A DNA stretch of 64,000 nt. Source: Paenibacillus sp. GSMTC-2017. Lineage in GTDB: Bacteria > Bacillota > Bacilli > Paenibacillales > Paenibacillaceae. The first letter of the stretch is position 1, and every line of letters begins with the position of its first letter. Positions 8,935 through 19,098 of this stretch are shown here, in pieces. The stretch lies in assembly GCF_016019935.1 (NCBI RefSeq), contig NZ_JAECMT010000002.1:806001-870000 (forward strand), given 5' to 3'. The notes below the pieces were generated by a model. It saw only the letters and a list, made by a program, of their open reading frames with translations. It was not told where the DNA came from and made no database searches. A program made the translations under genes and the position numbers.

Positions 8935-10470
8935 TTATTTCAAAACTTTTTTGTTACGCTTACCCAAGTGGGTATATGGCACCTGCTCGACAAACACAAT
9001 CTCTTTCGGCACTTGATATCTAGCAATTCTAGGTCGTAACCATTCCATAATGTCAGCTTCAGTAATTTTATTGTTCGGAGCCATTTGAACATACACTTTC
9101 AATCTTTGTCCAAAACGTTCGTCCGTCACACCAACTGCAGCTACATCTTCAATTAATGGATGATGGATGAGAACTTGCTCAATCTCAATCGGATATACAT
9201 TTTCCCCGGCGGAAACGATCATATCATCGACTCTTCCTCTAAGAAAATAGTACCCCTGCTCATCCCGATATCCTAAATCACCTGTTTCGATCCATATATC
9301 CTTTCGATTACGCATGGACCAGCGATTTCGAACACATAACTGCCCTATCGTTCCGTCAGCAACTTTATTACGCTTTGCATCCAGTACCTTTAATCGGACA
9401 CCGCTAATGACTTTGCCAATTGTAATTGAAGAGTAAGTTAAATGTTGTGGAGTAGCAACGATGTTGAGACCCGCTTCTGAAGTTCCATACAAATTAAATA
9501 AAACATCTCCTAATGAGCTCGACACATCGGCTACCAGTTTAGGACTTAACTCTGCACCGCCTGATGCGATACAAGCGAGTGACTTCAAGTCTGCCACATT
9601 ATGCGCTAACATTTTATGTACCATTAATGGAACGACGGTTACAATTTCGACTTCGTGCTCTCTTATTAGATTGCATGCCTTTGCAGCGTTGAAACTAGCA
9701 GTTAACACAACTTTTTTTCCTAGTGCCATACATAATAGTAGGATTGCTATCCCGTATCCATGATAAATGGGTGTTGCAATATATGCTGAACGATGTTTCA
9801 GTAAATTTAGTTTAGTAAGAAGCGCTGAGAATGGATACAAGTAATTAAACAACGAAGGTTTATGCGCGACTTTTTTTGCTTTGCCAGTTGTACCTCCCGT
9901 TAGCAGCATTAACGTACTGGAAGAGGTACGCTTTCGCATGCCTCCTTCATATTGGAACATTCGGTGCAAATTATTGATGGCAGGGGAATGATCATGATAG
10001 CTCATTATCCGTTCCCTTGTATACGATGATTGTTTCAATAGTGCACTTAAATCTTCATCGTATACAATAAGGTCAAATGGATGAGCATCTAGAAGTTGAT
10101 TAAGCTGACCTAAGCTCATCTCTGTATTAAGCAAGTAAATATCGGAACCTGCAAGTGAAGATGCAAAGATGGACTTTACTAAAGAGACGTGGTTTCTGCA
10201 CAACAAACCGACTTTTTGACCGCTCCCAATTCCGTACTTTATATGGAAAATAGTCGTTAGCCGCTCAGATTCGGACATTAGCTCGGAATAAGTTATTGTT
10301 TCACGATCATCAATCAATGCGGTTCTTTCGCCATAGGTTCTTTCTGCAACTTTAATCAATGTCATGACATTGATTCCGTATTGATAAATTGCAGTAAATA
10401 ATCTTAACAAAGATTGTGGAGATAACATTTTAATTTTATACAGTACCTCTAGCAGTTTAATGAAGCCCAC
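8935..10470 (-). CDS. AMP-binding acyl-CoA synthetase-like enzyme
   Basis: A 511-residue adenylate-forming enzyme, expected to activate a carboxylic acid with ATP and pass it to CoA or a carrier. It shows the phosphate loop LLTGGTTGKAKK, the NLYGTSEAG motif, the hinge region TGDLGYRDEQGYYFLRGR and a C-terminal lysine-rich end (THLGKRNKKVLK) where the catalytic A10 lysine should be. A GTG at 10470 behind AAGGAGG is the chosen start; the longer frame to 10542 has no ribosome site. It overlaps the SDR stop by 14 bases, so the two are translationally coupled and probably act on the same acyl substrate. Confidence 0.87.
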   Translation of the reverse strand: MGFIKLLEVLYKIKMLSPQSLLRLFTAIYQYGINVMTLIKVAERTYGERTALIDDRETITYSELMSESERLTTIFHIKYGIGSGQKVGLLCRNHVSLVKSIFASSLAGSDIYLLNTEMSLGQLNQLLDAHPFDLIVYDEDLSALLKQSSYTRERIMSYHDHSPAINNLHRMFQYEGGMRKRTSSSTLMLLTGGTTGKAKKVAHKPSLFNYLYPFSALLTKLNLLKHRSAYIATPIYHGYGIAILLLCMALGKKVVLTASFNAAKACNLIREHEVEIVTVVPLMVHKMLAHNVADLKSLACIASGGAELSPKLVADVSSSLGDVLFNLYGTSEAGLNIVATPQHLTYSSITIGKVISGVRLKVLDAKRNKVADGTIGQLCVRNRWSMRNRKDIWIETGDLGYRDEQGYYFLRGRVDDMIVSAGENVYPIEIEQVLIHHPLIEDVAAVGVTDERFGQRLKVYVQMAPNNKITEADIMEWLRPRIARYQVPKEIVFVEQVPYTHLGKRNKKVLK

Positions 10471-11326
10471 TGCTCTTTCCCCTCCTTCGCAGTACGTTTG
10501 GCAACGCCCAATCCCACACCCCTCTGAACAAAATAGATGCAAGTTGTACGAATATGAGCCACCACGGCATTATTCGTTTACGTTTCGTATACATGGATTT
10601 CGCAATCATCGCAGCAACATGTTCTGGGCTCATAGCTGGCTTATTTGCATAAGAAGCCGTTGGCAAAATCATCGGTGTTCTTACTAAAGGAAGATATAGG
10701 GATGTTGTTGTGATCCCGCATGCATGAAGCTCGGGTGCAGTAGACCTTAGCCAAGTATCAAAAGCTGTTTTTGACGCTTGATATGCAGCCCAATATGGAA
10801 GAGGAATTAATGAAGTATTTATCGTAGAGACATTAATAATTTGGCCCTTATTGCTCTTGAGCTGTGGTATGACGGACAGTAGAATCTGCACGGGGACCAA
10901 ATAATTGATCGCCATCGTTCGTGTAAAATCGTGACTCCTGTCCAATGAGTCCATAATAGAACGTCTTATGGAATGGCCTGCATTATTCACCATAATATCG
11001 ACACCACCTGGCAGCCCATGAAGAAAGGTTAACAATCCGTCCATCTCATCCCCATCTCTTAAATCAGCCCGATAGACACTCACCTTTGCAACGTTTTTTT
11101 CGATATTTGCTTTCATAGTAAATAGTTTGTTTTCCCTTCTAGCTACTAGAATAAGATGAACATCAAATAGCGCAAGTAAATAAGCTAACTGCTCACCAAT
11201 ACCAGAGCTAGCTCCTGTAATCAAAATCGTCTTTCCGCGTAACGTATACGAAAGTTTATTTTTGTTCAATCGTGTCGGTAAAAATAGCACTTTTTCTAAT
11301 AGGCTATACGAATGCATCGGCATCAT
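10457..11326 (-). CDS. Short-chain dehydrogenase/reductase (SDR)
   Basis: About 289 residues. It has the NAD(P)-binding TGASSGIGEQ motif, the NNAGH segment and the catalytic Ser...YxxxK arrangement (NVSTINTS ... YQASK). The C-terminal tail carries a hydrophobic stretch (WWLIFVQLASILF) that may anchor it to the membrane. The start is uncertain among ATGs at 11326, 11323 and 11317; the last has the best-spaced AGGA. The far upstream TTG (11356) lies inside a hairpin and is rejected. First gene of a two-gene operon with the acyl-CoA synthetase-like enzyme. The SDR plus synthetase pairing suggests lipid or fatty-alcohol chemistry, which is inference. Confidence 0.85.
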   Translation of the reverse strand: MMPMHSYSLLEKVLFLPTRLNKNKLSYTLRGKTILITGASSGIGEQLAYLLALFDVHLILVARRENKLFTMKANIEKNVAKVSVYRADLRDGDEMDGLLTFLHGLPGGVDIMVNNAGHSIRRSIMDSLDRSHDFTRTMAINYLVPVQILLSVIPQLKSNKGQIINVSTINTSLIPLPYWAAYQASKTAFDTWLRSTAPELHACGITTTSLYLPLVRTPMILPTASYANKPAMSPEHVAAMIAKSMYTKRKRIMPWWLIFVQLASILFRGVWDWALPNVLRRRGKSSGLH

Positions 11327-11349
11327 CCTATGTGTGAGATTTCTACAAA

Positions 11350-11386
11350 TAGCCAAGACGTTTCCCTTACGGAAACGCCTTGGCTA
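11350..11386. terminator. Long hairpin between the chemoreceptor and SDR genes
   Basis: A 16-base stem with one mismatch around a short loop lies 45 bases after the chemoreceptor stop. It lacks a good T run on either strand, so it may be an inefficient terminator or an mRNA-stabilising hairpin. Confidence 0.55.
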
Positions 11387-11430
11387 CTTCAATCCACCTG
11401 CATCTCTATTTTAGCACAATATTCCAGCCG

Positions 11431-13536
11431 TTAAATTTTAAATTGGGACAGGTTATCTAGAAGATCCTGTACCATATCACTTAGTGAAGCTGACGCTGCA
11501 CTTATTTGTTCCATCGAAGCAAGTTGCTCTTCCGCTGCTGCTGCTACACTTTGCGCCTCGGCAGACGCTTTATCTGCAAGCTCTGACTGATACGTAACCG
11601 TAGCAGATATTTGCTGAGTACCAGCAGTCATCTGCTCCGATGCAGCAGAAACCTCTTGCAACTGATCATTCACCGCTTCGATCTCCTTCAATATGGATGT
11701 AAATAACGCCCCGCTTACATTAACAGCATCCACACCTACTTCAATTTCACTTACACTTCTTTTCATTGATGCTTCTACTAATCTCGTTTCTGCTTGAACT
11801 TCCTTAATAATCGTAGCAATTTTACTAGAAGCAGCTTTAGCACCTTCTGCAAGCTTCCGCACCTCACCAGCAACTACGGCAAACCCTCTACCGTGCTCAC
11901 CTGCTCTTGATGCTTCAATAGCGGCATTTAATGCAAGTAAATTAGTCTGAACACTAATATCCGTTATTAGTTGAACCGCGCTACCAATTTCCTCGGATTT
12001 ACTTGCTAGTTTGCGTAGTGCCGATTCCGTTTCAGTTGCAGTAAGGTGAATAGAGTCCATTTTATCAACAGCTAGTTGAATGCGTTCATTGCCACGTCTA
12101 GTTTGGGTCGCAACTTCTTCCGTAGAAGTCGTTACTTCACCGCTGGATTCAGATATTCGCATAACACCTTCAGCCATCTCAAGAATAGCACGAGATGTAT
12201 CCTCAGCAGTACGGCTTTGCGACTGTGCACCTTCCGCCACAGCTTGAATCGATTCGGCAATCGTTTCCGATGCTCTGCTTGTTTCAGCTGCTCCTGCAGT
12301 AAGCTGCTGTGAAGTAGCACCTACTGACATCGCCAAATCAGAGATTTGCCTAAACATATCTCTTAGCTTCAGAGACATCGTATTAAAAGCTTCTCCCATC
12401 TGACCGATCTCATCTTTTTTATAAATCTTAATCTGTCCGGTTAAGTCTCCCTCGGCCATCTCTTTCATCTTGCCCATAAGAATTCGGATTGGATTCACAA
12501 TCATTATTTTCACCGTAATAAATACGACAAAACCAACGAGCAGCATTGCACTAATTGTCATTACGTTAGTAAGGAATCTGCTTTTTTCATAGTCTGCTAA
12601 AATAACTTCCTTCTCAACTGCAGTCTGTGTATACCACACTTGCTTCGAACCAGGCAAATCAAGTGTATCAAATGTTCGCAAAACCTCTTTGTTTTTCGAG
12701 TTGATCGTATAAGCAGAGGATGATTTCCCATTCATAAGTGCATTCCACAATTTTAGCTTGCCTGGGTTGTCGCCGAAATGTTTGCCAATGGAATCTGGGT
12801 CGTTAGGGTTAGCTATATATAGACCAGCACCTGTTACCAATGATACATATCCACCCATCGGAGTAAACGTTGCAGCCGCTTCCTGCAATTCTGTCATGGA
12901 TAGATCCATTCCGACAATAGCCAAAACTTCACCTTTACTGTTCAGAATAGGCTTAACTATTGTACTTATTAATTCCTTTTTGCCAGCTACTTCATAAACA
13001 ATCGGATCTATGTATTGAAGTTGCTTCGTCTTCTTTGTTACCGAATAATAATCTCCAACACCTTCTTGCATATAATCCGCTAATATTTGCCGCTGGATCT
13101 TCCCCTCATTGCGTACAAAATAAACGTTAAACCGCCCTGTAGGATCAATTGCTACTCCTTTATTTGCTGCAATTTCAACATCTTTTCCATCAAATGCATT
13201 TGGCTCCCAAAGTGTATATATACCATTTATTTTTGGGTTGACTTCAAGGATATTTTTTAACAACTTCTCTGCATCATCACGACTTCCAACTTCACTCATA
13301 CTAACTAATGATTGAGATAATGTAGTGAGTGTTGATTCATAACCATGCATCGCAGAAATAATAAGCTCAGAGTAAGCACCACCAGCACTGTGTGCTTCAA
13401 CTTCAGCTTTCTCGATACTGATTTTCTTCAGCGAGTTGAGATTCACCGTACCATATACACCAAATACAATGATCAATGTTACCAACAAATAACCGATTAA
13501 CTTTGCTGATAAAGATAACTTTCGATAAAAACGCAT
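11431..13536 (-). CDS. Methyl-accepting chemotaxis protein with extracellular Cache domain
   Basis: 701 residues: membrane segment about 11-31, an extracellular double-Cache-like sensing region about 35-315 ([30 protein letters not shown]), a second membrane segment about 322-347, HAMP about 345-400, and a long signalling coil to the end. The hairpin tip is well conserved ([36 protein letters not shown]). It senses a small extracellular ligand and controls CheA. The start follows GGGGAGCGAG. No chemotaxis genes lie beside it, so it is an orphan receptor. Confidence 0.93.
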   Translation of the reverse strand: MRFYRKLSLSAKLIGYLLVTLIIVFGVYGTVNLNSLKKISIEKAEVEAHSAGGAYSELIISAMHGYESTLTTLSQSLVSMSEVGSRDDAEKLLKNILEVNPKINGIYTLWEPNAFDGKDVEIAANKGVAIDPTGRFNVYFVRNEGKIQRQILADYMQEGVGDYYSVTKKTKQLQYIDPIVYEVAGKKELISTIVKPILNSKGEVLAIVGMDLSMTELQEAAATFTPMGGYVSLVTGAGLYIANPNDPDSIGKHFGDNPGKLKLWNALMNGKSSSAYTINSKNKEVLRTFDTLDLPGSKQVWYTQTAVEKEVILADYEKSRFLTNVMTISAMLLVGFVVFITVKIMIVNPIRILMGKMKEMAEGDLTGQIKIYKKDEIGQMGEAFNTMSLKLRDMFRQISDLAMSVGATSQQLTAGAAETSRASETIAESIQAVAEGAQSQSRTAEDTSRAILEMAEGVMRISESSGEVTTSTEEVATQTRRGNERIQLAVDKMDSIHLTATETESALRKLASKSEEIGSAVQLITDISVQTNLLALNAAIEASRAGEHGRGFAVVAGEVRKLAEGAKAASSKIATIIKEVQAETRLVEASMKRSVSEIEVGVDAVNVSGALFTSILKEIEAVNDQLQEVSAASEQMTAGTQQISATVTYQSELADKASAEAQSVAAAAEEQLASMEQISAASASLSDMVQDLLDNLSQFKI

Positions 13537-13670
13537 ACATCTCGCTCCCCCATGTTGACTTTACTCTACATTAATCGACATATTACGACATAAAATTAAG
13601 GGGCTGAGCAGCTAATTCTACAGTAAACTCAACAATTTTTTCTTAACTATATTGTTGACCAAAATAGTTA

Positions 13671-13720
13671 AGGCGCTGTCCCATAAGTAGATTACTCTAC
13701 TTACGAAACAACGCCTTTTT
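13671..13720. terminator. Terminator hairpin after the sugar-binding lipoprotein gene
   Basis: AGGCGCTGT (13671-13679) pairs with ACAACGCCT (13708-13716) and an inner AAGTAG/CTACTT stem extends it. The T run lies on the plus strand although the genes on both sides are minus, so it may also act as a barrier or bidirectional stop. Confidence 0.6.
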
Positions 13721-13745
13721 CTGATTACTATTTTAAATACTACTA

Positions 13746-15425
13746 TTATTTTTTAGTAACCGATTGGTACCATTCATTTACTTCTTTCGTAATTTGCTCG
13801 CCGCCGTTTGCATTCCAGCTCTTCACAAATTCATCGAATGCATCAACAGGCAATTTGCCATATACAATTTTATTAAACGTTTCTAGCTCGGATTGGTTAA
13901 GCAAGTTCCATTTTGTAATCATTGTAGGAGTTGCTGCACCTGTAAAGTAGTTTTGTTTACGAATGTCTAGTTGTGACATTACGACTTTTGCTGCATACCA
14001 GTTTTCTGGTTTACGGAAAGTAGCAATTTGTTTTTCGTAAGGTGTTTTCGCTTCTTCACCATTAGCTAGTTTAACTAGCGTACTCATATAAAGGTTTGGA
14101 ATACGAGCAGGTCCAGTAATATACGGGAATTTATCAAAGAAACCTTCAATTTTTTCTTTATCTGTTGTTGGTTTGCCGTCTACCATATCCCAGTCATAAC
14201 CTTGCGCGAATCCATATTCATACTTGCTTCCTGCTGTTGGGTCTGCCAAATTTTCAAGCAAGTAGTTATAGTAAAGAATAATTGCTTCTGGATTTTTTGC
14301 ATCTTTATTAATCATAAAGCTGCTGTTAACACCTGAGTTTTGCCATTTCGTACCGATATGTCCATCCGGACCTGCTGGTATTGGATAAGCTTTGTACTCT
14401 GAACCTGGTACGTTTTTGATCAAATCTGGAGCTGGCCAGTCTGGAACCCAGTTCGCACCTGGCAATATTCCTGCACTACCTTTAGTCCAGTTTTCAGCTG
14501 CTTTGTCTTCAGCCCATAGTGCAGAGTCAGGGTGAATATAACCTTTCTCCATCCATTCTTGCAGCTTAGCAAGCGCTTGTTTCGTTCCTGGATTAACAGA
14601 ACCATATTCTAGATTGCCATTAGCGTCTTTGTTCCATTGCTCATTAACAGCACCATATGCTCCGAAGAACCAATCAAGTCCGCCCATCCACGTATTCGTT
14701 TTACCTTTCATGGATATCGCAAGCGGATAAACATCTTTAGGAGCTAAGCCATCCGGATTTTGGTTTTTGAACTTGTCCATAATGTTTTCTAGATCTGCGA
14801 TCGTTTTTGGTGCTTCAAGCTTAAGCTTAGTCATCCAATCTTCGCGAAGCCACAAAATCGTATCGTCATTATCCGTATACTCTAGAATTGGAAGATTCCA
14901 TTTCTTGCCGTCCTTTGTGAACGGATACCAAAGCTCTGGATTCTCTTTTGCATGGTCTTTCCATATTTGCGTCGCATACTTCTCGAACAACTCTTCAATC
15001 GGAAGGAACTGCCCGGAATCAATAAGCTGGTTCGTAAGTACTGGATCTGAAGGTACCATTACAAAGTCAGGAAGTTTCTCACCAGATGTAAGTGCTAGCT
15101 GAAGTTGTTGTCTATACTGGGCATCACCTGCTGGATACCATGTGTTTTTATGTTTCATACCAAGAGTTTCAAGCATCCAACGATCATGAACGTTGTTTTC
15201 TTTTGATTCACCTTTGGTATATTCCTTTGGCATAATAATTGTACTAATTTCGATTGGTGGGTCATATTTACCTTTTTCAAAAACAGTTTCCGGAGCATTT
15301 GTTGTTACTCCTGCGCCATCCTTGCCTTTGTCTGCAGTGCTACCTTTGTTGTCATCTTTGCCACATGCTGACACGATAAGCGTCAATGCAATGAGCGGCA
15401 ACAATAGTTTTTTGAATTTACCCAT
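13746..15425 (-). CDS. Extracellular carbohydrate-binding lipoprotein (LplA-like)
   Basis: 559 residues. A lipoprotein signal ends in the lipobox VSAC with the lipidated Cys at 21, followed by an acidic/glycine linker, and then a family-1-type solute-binding fold of the large LplA/YtcQ kind common in Paenibacillus. Tryptophan-rich segments such as LREDWMTKLKLEAPKT and NGGLDWFFGAYG-like stretches fit sugar stacking. It has a good ribosome site (AGGGGGA, eight bases). It lies 108 bases downstream of the YesN gene and serves the permeases encoded on the other side of the regulator pair. Probable ligand: an oligosaccharide, identity unknown. Confidence 0.9.
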   Translation of the reverse strand: MGKFKKLLLPLIALTLIVSACGKDDNKGSTADKGKDGAGVTTNAPETVFEKGKYDPPIEISTIIMPKEYTKGESKENNVHDRWMLETLGMKHKNTWYPAGDAQYRQQLQLALTSGEKLPDFVMVPSDPVLTNQLIDSGQFLPIEELFEKYATQIWKDHAKENPELWYPFTKDGKKWNLPILEYTDNDDTILWLREDWMTKLKLEAPKTIADLENIMDKFKNQNPDGLAPKDVYPLAISMKGKTNTWMGGLDWFFGAYGAVNEQWNKDANGNLEYGSVNPGTKQALAKLQEWMEKGYIHPDSALWAEDKAAENWTKGSAGILPGANWVPDWPAPDLIKNVPGSEYKAYPIPAGPDGHIGTKWQNSGVNSSFMINKDAKNPEAIILYYNYLLENLADPTAGSKYEYGFAQGYDWDMVDGKPTTDKEKIEGFFDKFPYITGPARIPNLYMSTLVKLANGEEAKTPYEKQIATFRKPENWYAAKVVMSQLDIRKQNYFTGAATPTMITKWNLLNQSELETFNKIVYGKLPVDAFDEFVKSWNANGGEQITKEVNEWYQSVTKK

Positions 15426-15533
15426 TTCGATTGTCCCCCTGCTGTATGAGATGGTTTATAGTCTTACTTTACCAACGCGCCTAGGAGATCATCTATAGGA
15501 TTATTTCAGTTTCCATAGGACTCTGTCATGTTG

Positions 15534-17141
15534 TTAATTTCCTTCTCGATATTCCTGTGGTGTCGTTCCGAACTGTCTTTTAAAAACTTTGATAAAGTAG
15601 GCAGGGTCCAAATAACCGATCTCTGCACTAATTTCATATACCTTTTTGTCCGTTGTTTTCAGCTTATGACAAGCCGTTTCCATACGAAGCCGCGATACGA
15701 AATCACTTACTCCCTCACCAGTCTCAATCTTATATAATTTAGAAAGATGAGTTGGGTGAAGATTTACATGATCTGCGAGTGCTCGGAGCGAAACATCATG
15801 ATGTAAGTTTGCTTCAACAAATCGTTGTGTTTTCTTGACATATATCGAGCGAATATCTTTTACTTCAGATGATGCCCCTTCCTTAAGCTTGCCCATTGTA
15901 CGAAATGCCCAACTACGAAGCTTACTGATGGATGAAAATGCTTCACCATTTTGCAAAAGTTCAATATCTTGACCTAATATTCCTTCAAGTGTATGTCCGT
16001 TGCGATGTGAATAATGAGTAAATGACGAAGCGATTACGTATCCCGCTTCTAGGCAATGTTCCCATGAATCCGACCACTTCTCATCAAGCTCAGCAAATAT
16101 TTGCGAAAGCTTATCTTCCGCTGAATCCCACCGACCAGCCTCTAGTAAACTTTTCAGCGCTGGTGGAGCATGTATAATGTCGAGTACCCCTTGTGGTACA
16201 TGATTAGCTAAGTCACCTGCTCGCATGACAAACTCTCGTTCTTCCCCAACGATCTGCCGAAAGTAAGCAAGTGCATGCCGATAGCGATCTGTAAGTTTTT
16301 CAGGAAATAGAAATGGCTCAGTCATCACAATCGATAATGATCCTTTTAAAAATTGTTTTACTTTCGCTTGGAGCTGCATCGCTGCTTTCTCAAACTTTAT
16401 TTCTTGTGAAGCATTCGATTGCCCGTCTTTGATTTGAAGTAAAAATGCTAAATAACCGTGTTCTTCCTTAACGCTCCACACATGAGCAAATTCACCGAAA
16501 ATCTCTTCGGCTATATTAATAATGGCATATTCCATTAAATTTTGACCCCGATTACGAAACTCTCCAAACTCTTCTTCCATTCTGACTAGAAGAAGTGCAC
16601 TTTCTCCAAAACTAAGAGGCAAGTTGTAACTTTCCAGCTTACGACTCCATTCTTCCATCGACAATCGTTCTCCACGCAAAGCGTTCAGCAATAATTGACC
16701 TCGTAATAAAGGAAGATTTTCTCTAAGAATATGTTCCACTCGCTCATAAGAGCTTACACTCCCCCATTCTCTTTCTAACTGTTCAATGGCCGATTTCACA
16801 GCTCCGAGTAATTCGTTATCTGTTGGTGGTTTAAGCAAATAATCCACTGCCTGATTTCTAAGCGCTTCTTTCGTATATTCAAAGTCAGAGTATCCTGACA
16901 AAATAATGCATTTGATCCGTTTGTCACGTTCACGGATTTTCTCAAGCAACTCTAGTCCCGTCATTTCTGGCATAAGAACATCCGAAATGACGATATCTAT
17001 CGGATAGGTTTCGATTAGTTGTAACGCTTCTTGTGCGGAGTAAGCTTTATGAACCTGTTCAATTCCTAATTTGTGCCACGGCTTTGTTGTGGATAGGTTG
17101 TCTACCCAATGGGCTTCGTCATCAACGATGATCATTTGCAT
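15534..17141 (-). CDS. YesN-type response regulator with AraC DNA-binding domain
   Basis: 535 residues: receiver domain 1-120 with phospho-acceptor Asp54 (VISDVLMPEMTG), a long middle region, and a C-terminal AraC double helix-turn-helix (LRALADHVNLHPTHLSKLYK, then IGYLDPAYFIKVFKRQFGTTPQEYR). The ATG at 17141 has AAGGAG nine bases ahead and is preferred over the longer frame to 17186. It overlaps the kinase stop by 20 bases, so the two are coupled. It probably activates the binding-protein and permease genes on either side. Confidence 0.93.
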   Translation of the reverse strand: MQMIIVDDEAHWVDNLSTTKPWHKLGIEQVHKAYSAQEALQLIETYPIDIVISDVLMPEMTGLELLEKIRERDKRIKCIILSGYSDFEYTKEALRNQAVDYLLKPPTDNELLGAVKSAIEQLEREWGSVSSYERVEHILRENLPLLRGQLLLNALRGERLSMEEWSRKLESYNLPLSFGESALLLVRMEEEFGEFRNRGQNLMEYAIINIAEEIFGEFAHVWSVKEEHGYLAFLLQIKDGQSNASQEIKFEKAAMQLQAKVKQFLKGSLSIVMTEPFLFPEKLTDRYRHALAYFRQIVGEEREFVMRAGDLANHVPQGVLDIIHAPPALKSLLEAGRWDSAEDKLSQIFAELDEKWSDSWEHCLEAGYVIASSFTHYSHRNGHTLEGILGQDIELLQNGEAFSSISKLRSWAFRTMGKLKEGASSEVKDIRSIYVKKTQRFVEANLHHDVSLRALADHVNLHPTHLSKLYKIETGEGVSDFVSRLRMETACHKLKTTDKKVYEISAEIGYLDPAYFIKVFKRQFGTTPQEYREGN

Positions 17142-18954
17142 GTGTACGTTCTCCTTCTTGATTCGAATGATGGCGTTCTTCATCACCTGTAGGTATTTCC
17201 CACATCAACTCTGATCGAAACCCTCCAATGTCAGATTTCATGAAAGTAAGTCGCGACCTTCCTCCGAATTGATGCATAATACGCTGGTTCGTATTCCAGA
17301 AGCCATATCCCATTTCTTCTTGCAGCGGTTGTTCCATTTTACGATTTAACGCGTCCAATTGTTCATCTGTCATTCCAGGTCCATCATCATCTATCGTTAG
17401 CTTGCAGAGACCATCCGCCATTACACCAGTAATACGAATTTCACCCGAAGCATACGTTTTTCCTACTCCATGAATAACGGCATTTTCTACGATTGGCTGA
17501 AGGATCAGACGAGGCACTTCCTGCCACATCATCTCATTCGGAATGTCGATATGATAATGAATTCTAGGGTTACGAAGCTTCTGAATATCTAAATAGTTAA
17601 TAATAAGCCCTACTTCATCTGAAAGTGAAGCAGTTGGCCGCTCCAATCTGGTCATATAACGATAATATGCACTCAAATTGTGACCCATAGAAACAACAGC
17701 CTCTTCATCCTTCATCTGGGACATATTAATCATATATCCAATACAGTTGTATAAGAAATGCGGATTTATTTGCGCTTGTAATTGCTTTAATGTCGCTTCC
17801 CTTACTCTTAACTTTTCGTTTAAGACGTTTTCTATTAGACTTTGAATTTGCTTCGACATATCGTTAAACCGATAAAACAGAAAGGCAAATTCGTTATTTA
17901 CATTTGAATTCATTCGTACCGAAAAATCTCCTCGTTGAACACTTTGTAAACCTAACATTAGCTTGCGAATTGGTCTTTGGACATTACGATAAAGCAGTAC
18001 CGAAGCAGCAACTCCGACTAAAAAAAGAAGCAGCATTGCGGCATAAAACAAATTTCGATTAAACGAAATCGGTCCTAATATTTGTTCCAGCGGTGCAATA
18101 TCGACTAAATACCATCCTAAGGACTCTGATTTCACAGAACTAATTAAGTATCTCTTATTATCGAGCTCAACAACACTTTGCATGGAATCTTCAACATTTA
18201 TTCCGTTTAAGTATCGAACTAGCTCTGACGATAGTTCTATATCTGCAGTTCGGTTTAAAATCGGTGAATACCCCTTATGATATAACAAAGGATCACCTTG
18301 TCCGCCTGCTTTGTAGGTGTCTAACATATTTTGAATGTTTTCATGGTAAAAACTTGCTTGAACGACTAAATCATTCCCTTTAAGCTCATCCTGTTCTCCG
18401 AATGTATCCGAATAAAACCAATGAAAGGCTATAGGTTTGTTAGATGTTGCTTCTTCTCCATCACCGTAAGACCATTTACCAATCACATTTCTTTTTAAAT
18501 ATTGTTCATCGTAATGTACCGCGCTTTTTTTATTTGAAATAGCCTCTTTATTGAGCTGCGAATATAAGGTGAACTCAACAGGCCAAATACTCATAACTCC
18601 AGATTGCAGCATCATCTTTTCTTGAATGACATATCTCGTCTGCATCCGATCATAACGATCATCCCAAATGTTTAGTCCGTTAAACTTGCGTACGTTCGGA
18701 TCTCTGGAAAAGGTAACTACAAAATCCATCGTTTGATTGATACGCGACTCCATTTGACTAGAGAAAAAGGATAGTTGCTTTAAATTGGACGCTTGAAGTT
18801 CTTTATCAATTACATTCATAGACACTTTATTGGTGTACGTAAAAAAAATGATGACTGGAATAAACAGGAGAACGATCAACCCATTCATTTTTGCAAACAA
18901 ACTAAGCTTGGAACCTAATCTTCTCCTGACCACACTTATGCCTCTGCCTAACAT
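17122..18954 (-). CDS. YesM-type membrane sensor histidine kinase
   Basis: 610 residues: membrane segment about 20-45, an extracellular region of about 260 residues, a second segment about 290-310, HAMP, then the His_kinase domain with the phospho-acceptor in NPHFLYNCIGYMINMSQM and the ATPase part (IVENAVIHGVGK, DDDGPGM). The start at 18954 follows GGGGGG with ten bases of spacing; the ORF extends upstream to 18987 without a ribosome site. It is the partner of the overlapping YesN gene and probably senses the sugar or the loaded binding protein at the cell surface. Confidence 0.92.
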   Translation of the reverse strand: MLGRGISVVRRRLGSKLSLFAKMNGLIVLLFIPVIIFFTYTNKVSMNVIDKELQASNLKQLSFFSSQMESRINQTMDFVVTFSRDPNVRKFNGLNIWDDRYDRMQTRYVIQEKMMLQSGVMSIWPVEFTLYSQLNKEAISNKKSAVHYDEQYLKRNVIGKWSYGDGEEATSNKPIAFHWFYSDTFGEQDELKGNDLVVQASFYHENIQNMLDTYKAGGQGDPLLYHKGYSPILNRTADIELSSELVRYLNGINVEDSMQSVVELDNKRYLISSVKSESLGWYLVDIAPLEQILGPISFNRNLFYAAMLLLFLVGVAASVLLYRNVQRPIRKLMLGLQSVQRGDFSVRMNSNVNNEFAFLFYRFNDMSKQIQSLIENVLNEKLRVREATLKQLQAQINPHFLYNCIGYMINMSQMKDEEAVVSMGHNLSAYYRYMTRLERPTASLSDEVGLIINYLDIQKLRNPRIHYHIDIPNEMMWQEVPRLILQPIVENAVIHGVGKTYASGEIRITGVMADGLCKLTIDDDGPGMTDEQLDALNRKMEQPLQEEMGYGFWNTNQRIMHQFGGRSRLTFMKSDIGGFRSELMWEIPTGDEERHHSNQEGERTHANDHR

Positions 18955-19018
18955 CAATAACGTTCCCCCCGACAATTTCCATAACAAAACCCTATCGATC
19001 CTAATAATGTCTTATAGT

Positions 19019-19047
19019 TTGATCCTTGTACATGTTGATATTATATA
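19019..19047 (+). promoter_or_regulatory. Promoter of the permease operon
   Basis: TTGATC (19019-19024), 17-base spacer, TATATA (19042-19047), about 50 bases ahead of the first permease start and divergent from the kinase gene. Confidence 0.5.
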
Positions 19048-19098
19048 TAGCAAGGCTACACCTCATTTACAAATGAAATTTTAGAAAGGGAGAGAACT